Virus record (IMG/VR): IMGVR_UViG_3300009703_000032
Coordinates: 1 to 48,167 of that record
Source of the DNA: a virus
Length of the DNA: 48,167 nt
Strand: one strand, 5' to 3'
Both the position numbers and the translations under genes were made by a program. The notes under the pieces were generated by a model that did no database searches, was not told the DNA's origin, and saw only the letters and a list, made by a program, of their open reading frames with translations. Shown piece after piece: positions 16,125 to 24,026 of the stretch; the stretch's first letter is position 1; every line of letters starts with the position of its first letter.

Positions 16125-16862
16125 ATGAAATTAACAGAGAAAACTTTAGAAAGATTACAGGAGATTCTGAAAGACGCTAGTCCCGAAAAGATTGAGCGCA
16201 TTAGATTACTTGTAACTTCAAATTCAACTGTATCTCAAGAACTTAAGGATGCATTTATTGCACGTATTGACGAAACAGTTGCACCAAAAGACAACGCAGA
16301 AGAAGAAGTAGAAGAGCAAGAAGCTCCTGCTGATTTATCTGCCGCATTATCAGTTGAAGGTATGGAAGATTATTTATCTTCAATTAAAAAAGAAGCATAT
16401 AAACAAGGCTACGAAGAGGGTGCACTTGCTACTACTTTAAGTATCGAGAAACCTGTGAACGCTGAGGATAATGCTTCTGAAGAAGACGAACCAAAGGATA
16501 GTGAAGAGCCTAAAGAAGAAAACTCTAACGAAGATATCAAAGAAGTTTTGATTGATTCAGTTATTAAGTTATCTACTGCCCTTCGCAAATCAGAGATTAA
16601 TTTAGAAGATGTAGATGGATCTCAAGCTGAATATAAAAAAGGTCTTAATGAAATGAAAATGGAAGACCTCAAACAAGTGTATTCAGACTTGTCTAAAGAT
16701 ATGATCGATGCATTTTCTAATACGCCATCGGAATCATTAGAAGGAGATTCCTTAGTAGAGGATCAACCAACTGGTGACGAAGACAATGCAAAAGATAACG
16801 CCAATGAGAGCGATGCATATAAAGTAATTGAGTCTTATATTAATAAGATTAATAAAGATTAG
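16125..16862 (+). CDS. Probable scaffold protein, 245 aa, acidic
   Basis: Highly acidic (Glu/Asp-rich), predicted mostly helical, with low-complexity acidic linkers (AEEEVEEQEAPAD at about 56-68, ASEEDEPKDSEEPKEENS at about 110-128) and no enzyme motif. These traits plus its place between the protease and the capsid proteins fit a capsid scaffold, which shapes the prohead and is then cleaved or released. The ATG has an AGGGGAATATTACA leader, similar to the leaders of the next two genes. No sequence family was recognised, so the assignment rests on composition and order. Confidence 0.7.
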   Translation: MKLTEKTLERLQEILKDASPEKIERIRLLVTSNSTVSQELKDAFIARIDETVAPKDNAEEEVEEQEAPADLSAALSVEGMEDYLSSIKKEAYKQGYEEGALATTLSIEKPVNAEDNASEEDEPKDSEEPKEENSNEDIKEVLIDSVIKLSTALRKSEINLEDVDGSQAEYKKGLNEMKMEDLKQVYSDLSKDMIDAFSNTPSESLEGDSLVEDQPTGDEDNAKDNANESDAYKVIESYINKINKD

Positions 16863-16875
16863 GAGAATATAAACA

Positions 16876-17919
16876 ATGGCAAAGTTAAATTTTAAGGCTG
16901 GTGGAACTAGTCGAAAACTTAAAAGAACCCCTTCCAAGTATAGAGAATCACTAGGAAGACCAAATATTAGTCAATCAGCAGGTGTACGACCTGCGTTTCC
17001 ATTGATGCCTTACGAGCATCTAGAATTAAAACACAAAGATGTATCTACAGAGGATTATATAGTAATCCCTAAAGGTAGAATTGTATCTGCTATTACATCA
17101 AACACTAACTATGATAAAAATGCTTATCCAGAAGGTGACTACTATGGAGTTGCTAAGGGTATCATGGGCTTAATGGTTCCTTGTAACGGGTCAGGCTCAG
17201 CGATTAATATCGACAGTCCTGTTGCAGCTAATCAAACCCTTGCCGCTAGTTTGCCTATTGGTATTGCAGAGCACGATGTGTATCAAGATATCGGTGGTAC
17301 TAACTTAAACTACGACATGAGAAATAAAAACTGGGGTGTTTTATGCCATCAGTTAATTAAAGTACCTTCAATAAACTTAACTGCTTTTGATGCTTTCTTT
17401 GTTACTGCTGATAAGTTCGGTGATACTAGTGCGGTTGGTCAGGCTGACTTTTCAGTATCAGGCGGTGGCTATGATGAATGTGAAAAGTTATACTCATGGT
17501 TAAGTTACACTACTGGCGGTTCCAGCTTAGGTGCAGATGCCGGTGATATGGTTGCAGCCGATGCTTACGGCAACTATGTAGTAACAGCAACTGCGGATGC
17601 TAAAGTAGTTGGTAAGATTATGGGTGTTGACTATAGATTTAACAAAGATCTATTAGATACAGTCCAATCAAAGTATGATGACGGTGCTGCCTATAGATTA
17701 TCGGGCACAGGTACATTTGGTATACCTCAACATTTGTATGACTTTGCTTATAAAGCCATTGATGCTGCGTTATCCCTAAATAATCAAACTTGGGCTGGTA
17801 AATCTGATTTTACTGTTGACGGTACTGTTCTTGCAGCCGGCATCGATCCAGCAAAACTTATTCTACATGCTGTAGAAGAAGGTGTGTTTGGCGAAGCTTG
17901 GATTTTAATTAACATATAA
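16876..17919 (+). CDS. Capsid-associated protein, paralogue A (probable decoration or minor capsid protein)
   Basis: 347 residues. The basic N-terminus (KLNFKAGGTSRKLKRTP, then SKYRESLGRPNIS) and the C-terminal region (GVDYRFNKDLLDTVQSKYDD, then GTGTFGIPQHLYDFAYKA) are nearly identical to the next gene, showing a tandem duplication. The centre is beta-rich and Gly/Ser-rich. It lies between scaffold and major capsid genes with a strong AGGAG leader, so it is probably an abundant head protein such as a decoration or vertex component. No established family is recognised, and it is not the major capsid protein, which is clear downstream. Confidence 0.75.
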   Translation: MAKLNFKAGGTSRKLKRTPSKYRESLGRPNISQSAGVRPAFPLMPYEHLELKHKDVSTEDYIVIPKGRIVSAITSNTNYDKNAYPEGDYYGVAKGIMGLMVPCNGSGSAINIDSPVAANQTLAASLPIGIAEHDVYQDIGGTNLNYDMRNKNWGVLCHQLIKVPSINLTAFDAFFVTADKFGDTSAVGQADFSVSGGGYDECEKLYSWLSYTTGGSSLGADAGDMVAADAYGNYVVTATADAKVVGKIMGVDYRFNKDLLDTVQSKYDDGAAYRLSGTGTFGIPQHLYDFAYKAIDAALSLNNQTWAGKSDFTVDGTVLAAGIDPAKLILHAVEEGVFGEAWILINI

Positions 17920-17934
17920 TAGGAGAATATAACA

Positions 17935-19215
17935 ATGGCTAAACTTAACTTTAAGGCTAGTGGAACTGGTCGTAAATTAAAAAGAACCCCTAGTAAGTAT
18001 AGGGAGTCTTTAGGAAGACCTAATATCAGCCAATCGGCTGGAATTAGACCTGCATTTCCATTGATGCCTTTTAAGAGCTTACCTGTTTCTTTTGTAGATG
18101 TATCTACAGAAGATGCAGTAGTAATCCCTAAAGGTAGAATTGTATCTGCTATTACATCAAACACTGATCTAGACACTGCGTATGACAATGGTGACTACTA
18201 TGGAGTCGCTAAAGGCATCATGGGCTTAATGGTTCCTTGTAACGGTAACGCTGATCGTGATGTAACATCTCCTGTAGAAGGAGAAACTACTGTCACTATC
18301 GCAGCTAATAAACCTATCGGTGTCGCTGAGCACGATGTGTATCAAGATATGCGTGGAGTAAACTTAAACTACGACATGAGAAATAAAAACTGGGGTGTTT
18401 TATGTCAGCAACTTATTAAGTTGCCTGCTGTAGATACTTATCAGTTTGATGAATTCATGGGCGAAGCTGGTTTATTTGTTCCCGCAGGTGCAGGAGCTGC
18501 GCAAGTGGCTCAAGCCGACGCTACGGGCTCTGCCTCAGATGCCGCAGCTAATGGCTTTACAATCACGTTAACTGCTAGCAATAACGGCATATTAGCGGGC
18601 TCTGTAATTACATCGGTAACGGGTGCCACAGCAGGCGCATTAGCTCTAACTACTAACTATACGTATAACGATAGTACTGGTGCTCTTGTGATCTTAGCAG
18701 CTGCAGTTACTGATGACGAAGTAGTAACTGTGGTGTGGACTGCTTTGGATGCGAATGTCGAATCCGGCGCTCCGGCGGCCGCCTTAGCTTCCGCTGATTT
18801 TGGCTATTCTGCTGTTACTGGCTCTTATGCTTTCTATACTTACAACAGTGAGAATAACGAAGGTGACGCAGGTGAATCCTTGATATCTGATTTCTATGGA
18901 AACTGGATGCCGGGAACTACAGCAGGTCTAGTAGTAGGTAATTTAATGGGTGTTGACTATAGGTTTAATAAAGACTTATTGGATACAGTCCAATCAAAAT
19001 ATGATGACGATGCTCTTTATCGTTTAGCAGGCACAGGTACATTTGGTATACCTCAGCACTTGTATGACTTTGCTTATAAAGCTTTAGATGCAGCTTTATT
19101 AAAAGCAGGTACTACTTGGGCAGGTAAGTGGGCTGGTGTCGACGAGGCTAAAAAGATTAAAGAGGCAGTTGATGCAGGTGTCTTTGGTGAGGCTTGGATC
19201 AACCTAAACATTTAA
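17935..19215 (+). CDS. Capsid-associated protein, paralogue B with extra beta-rich insert
   Basis: 426 residues, paralogue of the preceding gene. About 130 N-terminal and 100 C-terminal residues align closely. An extra segment at about residues 185-285 is rich in Ala, Thr, Val and Gly (FTITLTASNNGILAGSVITS, later LALTTNYTYNDSTGALVILAA) and looks like an Ig-like or other beta-sandwich insert. At DNA level the conserved ends differ mostly at synonymous third positions, pointing to purifying selection rather than a recent copy. The insert could be a surface-exposed decoration domain. The AGGAGAATATAACA leader resembles those of the two genes before it. Confidence 0.75.
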   Translation: MAKLNFKASGTGRKLKRTPSKYRESLGRPNISQSAGIRPAFPLMPFKSLPVSFVDVSTEDAVVIPKGRIVSAITSNTDLDTAYDNGDYYGVAKGIMGLMVPCNGNADRDVTSPVEGETTVTIAANKPIGVAEHDVYQDMRGVNLNYDMRNKNWGVLCQQLIKLPAVDTYQFDEFMGEAGLFVPAGAGAAQVAQADATGSASDAAANGFTITLTASNNGILAGSVITSVTGATAGALALTTNYTYNDSTGALVILAAAVTDDEVVTVVWTALDANVESGAPAAALASADFGYSAVTGSYAFYTYNSENNEGDAGESLISDFYGNWMPGTTAGLVVGNLMGVDYRFNKDLLDTVQSKYDDDALYRLAGTGTFGIPQHLYDFAYKALDAALLKAGTTWAGKWAGVDEAKKIKEAVDAGVFGEAWINLNI

Positions 19216-19294
19216 TAAATGAAAACAACGAATAAAAGAAAGAGAACTCCATTGAGAGAGTCTGCTTTAAACGCTTTTAAGGAGAAATATATAA

Positions 19295-20668
19295 ATGAAA
19301 GTAACTAAGCATACATCAAAGCAGGCTCATGCTCAGAAACTTATATACGATATCTTTACTAATAATGGTATTGTAGGTATTGAAACTGAGGACAAAGATA
19401 GATTGAATCTTGAGTTCAACTTTTCTGACGTATTTAATATGGAAAGAGAATTTGACAGCGCCGGCTTAGGTGACTTTAAAGATGCTTTCTTTACAGAAGA
19501 TTTAACACGTTTTATCGGTACAACTGTAACTTCACTTGTACAAGAAGCTGTTGAACCTGAACTTTTAGTAGTACCTAATTTGTTTAAACAAATTAGCTAC
19601 GAAGGTCCAGGAAGAACTGTAGAGATTGGCGGAATGGGTGCAATGCATGCAGCAGAAGTACCTGAAGGTCAAGAATATCCTGAAGCAGATTTCTCATTCG
19701 GTGATGGACACATCATCCAATTAGGAATTGCTAAACATGGATTAAAATTACGCGTAACTCAAGAAGTTATTGATGACAATCTATTTGATGTCTTTGGAAT
19801 GTGGTTAAGCATGGCTGGTAAAGCTCTTGCACGACATAAAGAAGAGTATGGTATTGCTCTTTTAAATGACATGGGTATATCTGTATTTGACAACGGCGTT
19901 GCAGAAACGGCTACTGATGCCTCAGAGTTAGGATATACACATGGTCGTAATATAGACGGAAGCTTTAACGGCTCTATGACTACTAACGATATCTTCGATA
20001 TGTGGATTTATGGATATCTTCGTGGATTTAACTATGACACATTATTAATGAATCCTCTTGCATGGAAAGTTTTTATGAACGATCCTAAAGCACGAGAAAT
20101 CTTATTCGCTAATGGTGTGTTAGCATCTAACCGAGGACCAGCAGGTTCTGGCGCTAGTACTTTTGGTTCTAGCTTTGGACAGTTGGGTTATAAATCAGAT
20201 CCTTATGGAAATGACTATAACAACTTAGGTAATGGTGTCGCAGGACCTAATCCTTTCACTCAATCATTAAACCCATTAGGTGCTTCTTTTAATATTGCAC
20301 CTAAATATTTGCCTTCACCGTTGAAAGTAATTGTATCTCCTCACGTAGGATATGGTACAGCTACTGCTACGGCAGCCACAGGTGATGATGGCGATAGTGT
20401 ATACGTTACTGACATTATTATGGCTGATTCACAGAATGCAGGCTTATTGATGTCTAAAGAAGGTGTATCAATGGATGAATGGAAAGATCCTGAAACGGAT
20501 ATTCGGTCAATGAAGATCAAAGAACGATGGGGCATGGCTTTACTTGCACAAGGTAAAGGTGTGGCTGTTGCTAAGAACATTGTAATCAAAGACAACTATG
20601 TATTTGATAATGTTAATAATGCGACTATCGGGACTGTTGATCCAGGCGCTGCTGCTTTAGTAAGCTAA
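19295..20668 (+). CDS. Major capsid protein, HK97-fold candidate
   Basis: 457 residues. The N-terminal part is helical and acidic (FNFSDVFNMEREFDSAGLGDF). It continues with SLVQEAVEPELLVVPNLFKQ and GRTVEIGGMGAMHAAEVPEGQ, an E-loop-like acidic region, then LRVTQEVIDDNLFDVFGMWL with the spine-helix and P-domain character of phage capsid proteins, and closes with IVSPHVGYG and a beta-rich end. DNAs flanking it encode scaffold, decoration and neck proteins, which fits its role as shell subunit. A strong AAGGAG site lies 9 bases upstream of the ATG. A perfect hairpin follows the stop, as expected for a very highly expressed gene. Confidence 0.9.
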   Translation: MKVTKHTSKQAHAQKLIYDIFTNNGIVGIETEDKDRLNLEFNFSDVFNMEREFDSAGLGDFKDAFFTEDLTRFIGTTVTSLVQEAVEPELLVVPNLFKQISYEGPGRTVEIGGMGAMHAAEVPEGQEYPEADFSFGDGHIIQLGIAKHGLKLRVTQEVIDDNLFDVFGMWLSMAGKALARHKEEYGIALLNDMGISVFDNGVAETATDASELGYTHGRNIDGSFNGSMTTNDIFDMWIYGYLRGFNYDTLLMNPLAWKVFMNDPKAREILFANGVLASNRGPAGSGASTFGSSFGQLGYKSDPYGNDYNNLGNGVAGPNPFTQSLNPLGASFNIAPKYLPSPLKVIVSPHVGYGTATATAATGDDGDSVYVTDIIMADSQNAGLLMSKEGVSMDEWKDPETDIRSMKIKERWGMALLAQGKGVAVAKNIVIKDNYVFDNVNNATIGTVDPGAAALVS

Positions 20669-20691
20669 GCCAGTTGACATAATACTGAATA

Positions 20692-20720
20692 AGTCTGGGG
20701 GTACTGTGTACCCCCAGACT
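20692..20720 (+). terminator. Perfect 13-bp hairpin after major capsid gene
   Basis: Arms AGTCTGGGGGTAC (20692-20704) and GTACCCCCAGACT (20708-20720) pair perfectly around a 3-base loop. The stem is GC-rich and unusually strong. No T-run follows, so it may be a factor-aided terminator, a 3' mRNA stabiliser or a processing site rather than a simple intrinsic terminator. It lies in the 80-base gap between the capsid gene and the next gene. Confidence 0.75.
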
Positions 20721-20736
20721 GTTCATCACAAATATA

Positions 20737-20741
20737 AGGAG
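20737..20741 (+). promoter_or_regulatory. Ribosome binding site deciding the start at 20749
   Basis: AGGAG ends one base before an ATG at 20743 but 7 bases before the ATG at 20749. Only the second has normal spacing, so 20749 is the preferred start of the following gene. Confidence 0.7.
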
Positions 20742-20748
20742 TATGAAC

Positions 20749-21396
20749 ATGGCCAAGAATAAATCTGATAAATATGTACGTTTAACAGAGGGCAATGCTG
20801 TATGGCATTCAGAGAAAAGCAATCTTAGATTATCTGCTTTAGCGGAGGGTCAAAGCTATGCCAAACTTTCTGAATTAGCAGAAGCAAGTCTTGCTGCTGT
20901 ACAGAAAGGCGTAGATGCCGGTCTATTAGAATACACTAAGAGCCCTAAAGATAAAGCTAAAAATAGTACAACAAGTAGAAGTCCTTTAGTTGAGTCTAAT
21001 AGAGCTAGTTTTAAATGGACAGATGAAGAAAAAAGAGGAACTGGTAAAGTTCTAAAAACACCTTCATTCTCTAGTAGAACAATGGGGATAGATAGTGACA
21101 GTAAAGTAGATAAGCAAGCATTTAATGTGCTTTCACAATCGCCTAAACCCTGCACAAAGGAACTCTCTACAATACTTTCTAAATTAGATGATAAGGCTGA
21201 TAAGGTTGAATTCTTAAAAGCTTGTTATACGATTGAAAAAAGTGGAGCTAACCCGAGTATGCACCCAAGAACAGAAGTAATGGACTTTTTAAAAGATGCA
21301 TTATTTAATCTGGGAGTATCCAGCGGGATTAGTAGAATAAGTGTAGACGAAGAACCATTAGTAGGAAACGTCGAACCAGTAAGGTTTAAGCTTTAA
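20749..21396 (+). CDS. Hypothetical head/neck protein, 215 aa
   Basis: Not recognised. The N-terminal half is Ser/Ala-rich and helical, with a hint of a small helix-turn-helix-like unit (SKLSELAEASLAAVQKG-type region near 40-60); the middle is basic and disordered-looking (SPKDKAKNSTTSRSP); and the C-terminal half is helical (STILSKLDDKADKVEFLKAC). It follows the capsid gene and precedes neck candidates, so a head-completion or head-tail joining role is likely by position. Its stop overlaps the start of a 27-codon gene (TAATG). Confidence 0.65.
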   Translation: MAKNKSDKYVRLTEGNAVWHSEKSNLRLSALAEGQSYAKLSELAEASLAAVQKGVDAGLLEYTKSPKDKAKNSTTSRSPLVESNRASFKWTDEEKRGTGKVLKTPSFSSRTMGIDSDSKVDKQAFNVLSQSPKPCTKELSTILSKLDDKADKVEFLKACYTIEKSGANPSMHPRTEVMDFLKDALFNLGVSSGISRISVDEEPLVGNVEPVRFKL

Positions 21397-21479
21397 TGGC
21401 TAAGATTAATCCAGGCGGTAAGGCGGGAAAGCGCAAGAAAAAGAAGCCCGGCGAGAAAAAGCCTAAAAAGAAATACTAA
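21396..21479 (+). CDS. Tiny Lys-rich basic peptide, 27 aa
   Basis: The ATG overlaps the upstream stop (TAATG), and the frame runs to TAA at 21477-21479, just before the AGGAG site of the next gene. The product is almost wholly basic after residue 8 (GGKAGKRKKKKPGEKKPKKK). It could bind DNA or RNA or neutralise charge in the capsid. Perfect packing between its neighbours argues that it is real, but a peptide this short cannot be confirmed from sequence alone. Confidence 0.5.
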   Translation: MAKINPGGKAGKRKKKKPGEKKPKKKY

Positions 21480-21488
21480 GGAGATTAA

Positions 21489-22862
21489 ATGGCATTTGAT
21501 GTAATAGGAGCAAAGTATTACAAAACAGTAGACGGGGTTCTCACAGAGTTCAACGCCATGGGCGCTTCAGATGTGCCTACTGCTGCTGCTATTGACATTG
21601 AATTTTCATCTAATGTTCTAGGTACTTCAATTCTATCCTATGCTGCTACCTTATTTAGAACTCTTAGCGATGGAGGAAACGAAACACCTGTTGATGTTGT
21701 CCTAGCGCCTGAGGGTGATAATAAAATAAGGGTAACTCCTACGGATGATCTTGTAGAGAGTAGCTCTTATACTTTATACATTCCTAGAAGTAGTCATGGT
21801 ATAAAATCAATCGAGGGAGAATCTTTAATTAAAGGATTCTCAATGTCGTTTAGTAGTGTCGCAGGAGCGGATGAAACACCTACTCCCGTAGAAGTAACAG
21901 ATGACTCGACTGAGTTAATAGGGATAATTCCGGAAGAATTATATTTAATGTCAAGTATTCCTGCTGAGGACAGTATAATGCAATCAGGACTTAGTTTAAT
22001 TGCTAAGTTTGATGGTAGACTTCCTAGCGCGGATGGTGCGACTACCTTTACCGTAGAGACCAGACATCCTCTAGGTAAGCCTGTTGATTCCTTATGGGGA
22101 GCAGAGGCTAATCTAAATGGGGAAGTCCTAGGCTCGGAAATCTATATTAGTTCTACGATAGACTATTCAACGCTATCAGCGGAACAGATAGATAGACTAG
22201 CTGTGGTTGGGGAAGATGCTATTACTGAAGACAGTATTATAGTGTCAGATAAAACCGCGGATAGTGATGGGTTACTGACTCTAGGCTTTGACCCTAACAC
22301 TATATTTGAAGTAACTGTTAATGTTGATGTAAACGAACAGGCTCCTACCATCTCCTTCATGGGACTTATAAGTCCCTTCTTTTCTACACTAGAAGAAGCT
22401 AAGATGGAGATTGGACCTTTTGTTCAACAATATGATGACTTCACAATTGCTTTATCTATTTATAGACATTCTATAACGGCTAAACAATTGTATAGTGGTA
22501 CTATCGATATGGATAATATTCCTCCTAGAATAGGAGAATACGTAATCGCAAGGACTAAGAGAGATATCTTGTCTACATACTTCACTGATCCTAGTGGAGC
22601 AGGGGCAGGAACTCTAGGATTGGGAGATCTTAAATTATCAGGTAAGAACCTAGTGGACTACCTTAGTGTTAACATTTCAGCGTTAGATATGAAAATTGTT
22701 GCACTAGAACGTTTATTGAAACAAGGAGATAGTTCATCTACTCCGTATACTGACTATACTCACCAGAGCTTACCAGTGAGAACAACTAGTTCTTCTGCTG
22801 GGGAAACGTATGGAAATGATTATAGTTCTAGAGGCTTTAATAGAGCTTTAGATAGAGAATAG
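21489..22862 (+). CDS. Virion protein with N-terminal Ig-like (SbsA/Big_5-type) domain, 457 aa
   Basis: Residues about 20-125 have the strand pattern of a bacterial Ig-like SbsA/Big_5 domain: AAIDIEFSSNVLGTSI, NKIRVTPTDDLVESSSYTLY and GIKSIEGESLIKGFSMSFSS. The rest is beta-rich with several acidic turns, ending in a helical segment (LVDYLSVNISALDMKIVALERL) and a Ser/Thr/Gly-rich tail. Ig-like domains occur on phage heads, necks and tails and often contact the cell surface. Placement between the capsid and connector genes suggests a neck, whisker or head-surface component. It has a clear AAGGAG site 7 bases upstream. Confidence 0.65.
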   Translation: MAFDVIGAKYYKTVDGVLTEFNAMGASDVPTAAAIDIEFSSNVLGTSILSYAATLFRTLSDGGNETPVDVVLAPEGDNKIRVTPTDDLVESSSYTLYIPRSSHGIKSIEGESLIKGFSMSFSSVAGADETPTPVEVTDDSTELIGIIPEELYLMSSIPAEDSIMQSGLSLIAKFDGRLPSADGATTFTVETRHPLGKPVDSLWGAEANLNGEVLGSEIYISSTIDYSTLSAEQIDRLAVVGEDAITEDSIIVSDKTADSDGLLTLGFDPNTIFEVTVNVDVNEQAPTISFMGLISPFFSTLEEAKMEIGPFVQQYDDFTIALSIYRHSITAKQLYSGTIDMDNIPPRIGEYVIARTKRDILSTYFTDPSGAGAGTLGLGDLKLSGKNLVDYLSVNISALDMKIVALERLLKQGDSSSTPYTDYTHQSLPVRTTSSSAGETYGNDYSSRGFNRALDRE

Positions 22863-22863
22863 T

Positions 22864-23328
22864 ATGTTGACACCTTGGAGGAGCTCAAAGGCAGGTAATC
22901 AACTTAAAAGAACATTTGACAAAGTAATGGAGCAATTTGGACATAATGTTCTCTATCGTAGATACAGTATAGGGGATAAGAGTAAATACTATGATGAGTC
23001 TACCGGAGACGGTAACGGAGGCCCTAAATGGGTATTTACTGATGAGGTCATTAAAGTTAGACATGATCCTATGAGTGTACGCGGAGCAGTTGGAATCACT
23101 GTACAAAAGTCAAAAATGTTTGTTAAGTCAAATGTTAAGCCAAAAAGAGGAGATGTTATCATAGAGCTAGATCTAGATGATAGCAAAGACAAGTATAGTG
23201 AAACAGATTTATATCATGCGCAACATATCGAAGCCTTTGAGATAGAAGAAGTTGATATTAAGCGAGGATTAAAGGGACGTATCGAGTACTATTTAGTACA
23301 GGTAGTTCCGCATTTAGGAGACTATTAA
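22864..23328 (+). CDS. Probable head-tail connector or neck protein, 154 aa
   Basis: Size and order (after capsid, before a tail-completion candidate and the sheath) fit a neck or connector protein. The N-terminus is helical (AGNQLKRTFDKVMEQFG), and the rest is beta-rich: YRRYSIGDKSKYYDES, a strand pair MFVKSNVKPKRGDVIIELD, and a final IEYYLVQVVPHLG. This organisation resembles small beta-barrel neck proteins. No specific family is certain. It starts 1 base after the previous stop and ends overlapping the next ATG (TAATG). Confidence 0.6.
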   Translation: MLTPWRSSKAGNQLKRTFDKVMEQFGHNVLYRRYSIGDKSKYYDESTGDGNGGPKWVFTDEVIKVRHDPMSVRGAVGITVQKSKMFVKSNVKPKRGDVIIELDLDDSKDKYSETDLYHAQHIEAFEIEEVDIKRGLKGRIEYYLVQVVPHLGDY

Positions 23329-24002
23329 TGGCTAAAAATGTAGTAGAGGTAACTCTTTACAAGGACGGAACTTCGGGAGAAGAGATGCCCCTTACCATTA
23401 ATGGCGAAAATGTAATAGGTAATGCAGGACCATTAAAGTATATTGCAAACTTAGAACAAGCTCTACATATGCTCAAGCCTGACGTTAGGTTAGACGCAGC
23501 ATATCCGGAGTGGGTGGCTAGCAAAGAAAACTCTGCTCAGATCGAAAACGGAATCGTATGGAGTATTAATAAAATGCTTCCAGTAAATTTAGGGGGAAAA
23601 CCTCAATCGAATCCAGATTCTGGAACTAGAGAAGTTAAGCCACGACTAAGGACTGATATTATGCTGGACGACGGAACAGCGCTGCAGATGTATGGACAGC
23701 GATTTTCAGTATATTTTCAGTTTGATATATTTGCAAAGAGTCCCAAGGAAGCTGAAGATTTAGCGGATTGGTTTCAATTTGGCTTTATGGACCATTTCGG
23801 AGGACTATTCGGTTCTCTATATACAGTATTCCGACAACGAATGAAAGACAAAGAAGTTGAAAAATTGAATCAGACTTTAAGCGTAAGGAGCCTAGAATAT
23901 ATTGTGGACATAGAGAAGCACACAGCAGTTCCAGAAAGTTTGATAGATATAATAACATTTAAAATAACAAATAATGATGAAGAAGACCAAGCGTCTAATT
24001 AA
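23328..24002 (+). CDS. Probable tail-completion / tail terminator protein, 224 aa
   Basis: 224 residues, alpha/beta, with a basic and aromatic central region (YGQRFSVYFQFDIFAKSPKE, then ADWFQFGFMDHFGGLFGSLY). The pattern of strand, helix with EAEDLADWF, and terminal strands resembles phage tail terminator and minor neck proteins, which end tail polymerisation and join the tail to the head. The place directly before the sheath gene supports this. The assignment is by order and general character, not by a recognised signature. Confidence 0.55.
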   Translation: MAKNVVEVTLYKDGTSGEEMPLTINGENVIGNAGPLKYIANLEQALHMLKPDVRLDAAYPEWVASKENSAQIENGIVWSINKMLPVNLGGKPQSNPDSGTREVKPRLRTDIMLDDGTALQMYGQRFSVYFQFDIFAKSPKEAEDLADWFQFGFMDHFGGLFGSLYTVFRQRMKDKEVEKLNQTLSVRSLEYIVDIEKHTAVPESLIDIITFKITNNDEEDQASN

Positions 24003-24026
24003 ACATTAAAATGGAGATTAAGTAAA

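Noticed and set aside
19219-19308. Short basic reading frame of 29 codons before the capsid gene
   Set aside because: It has no ribosome binding site, contains the capsid gene's own AAGGAG site and overlaps the capsid start. It is more likely leader sequence.
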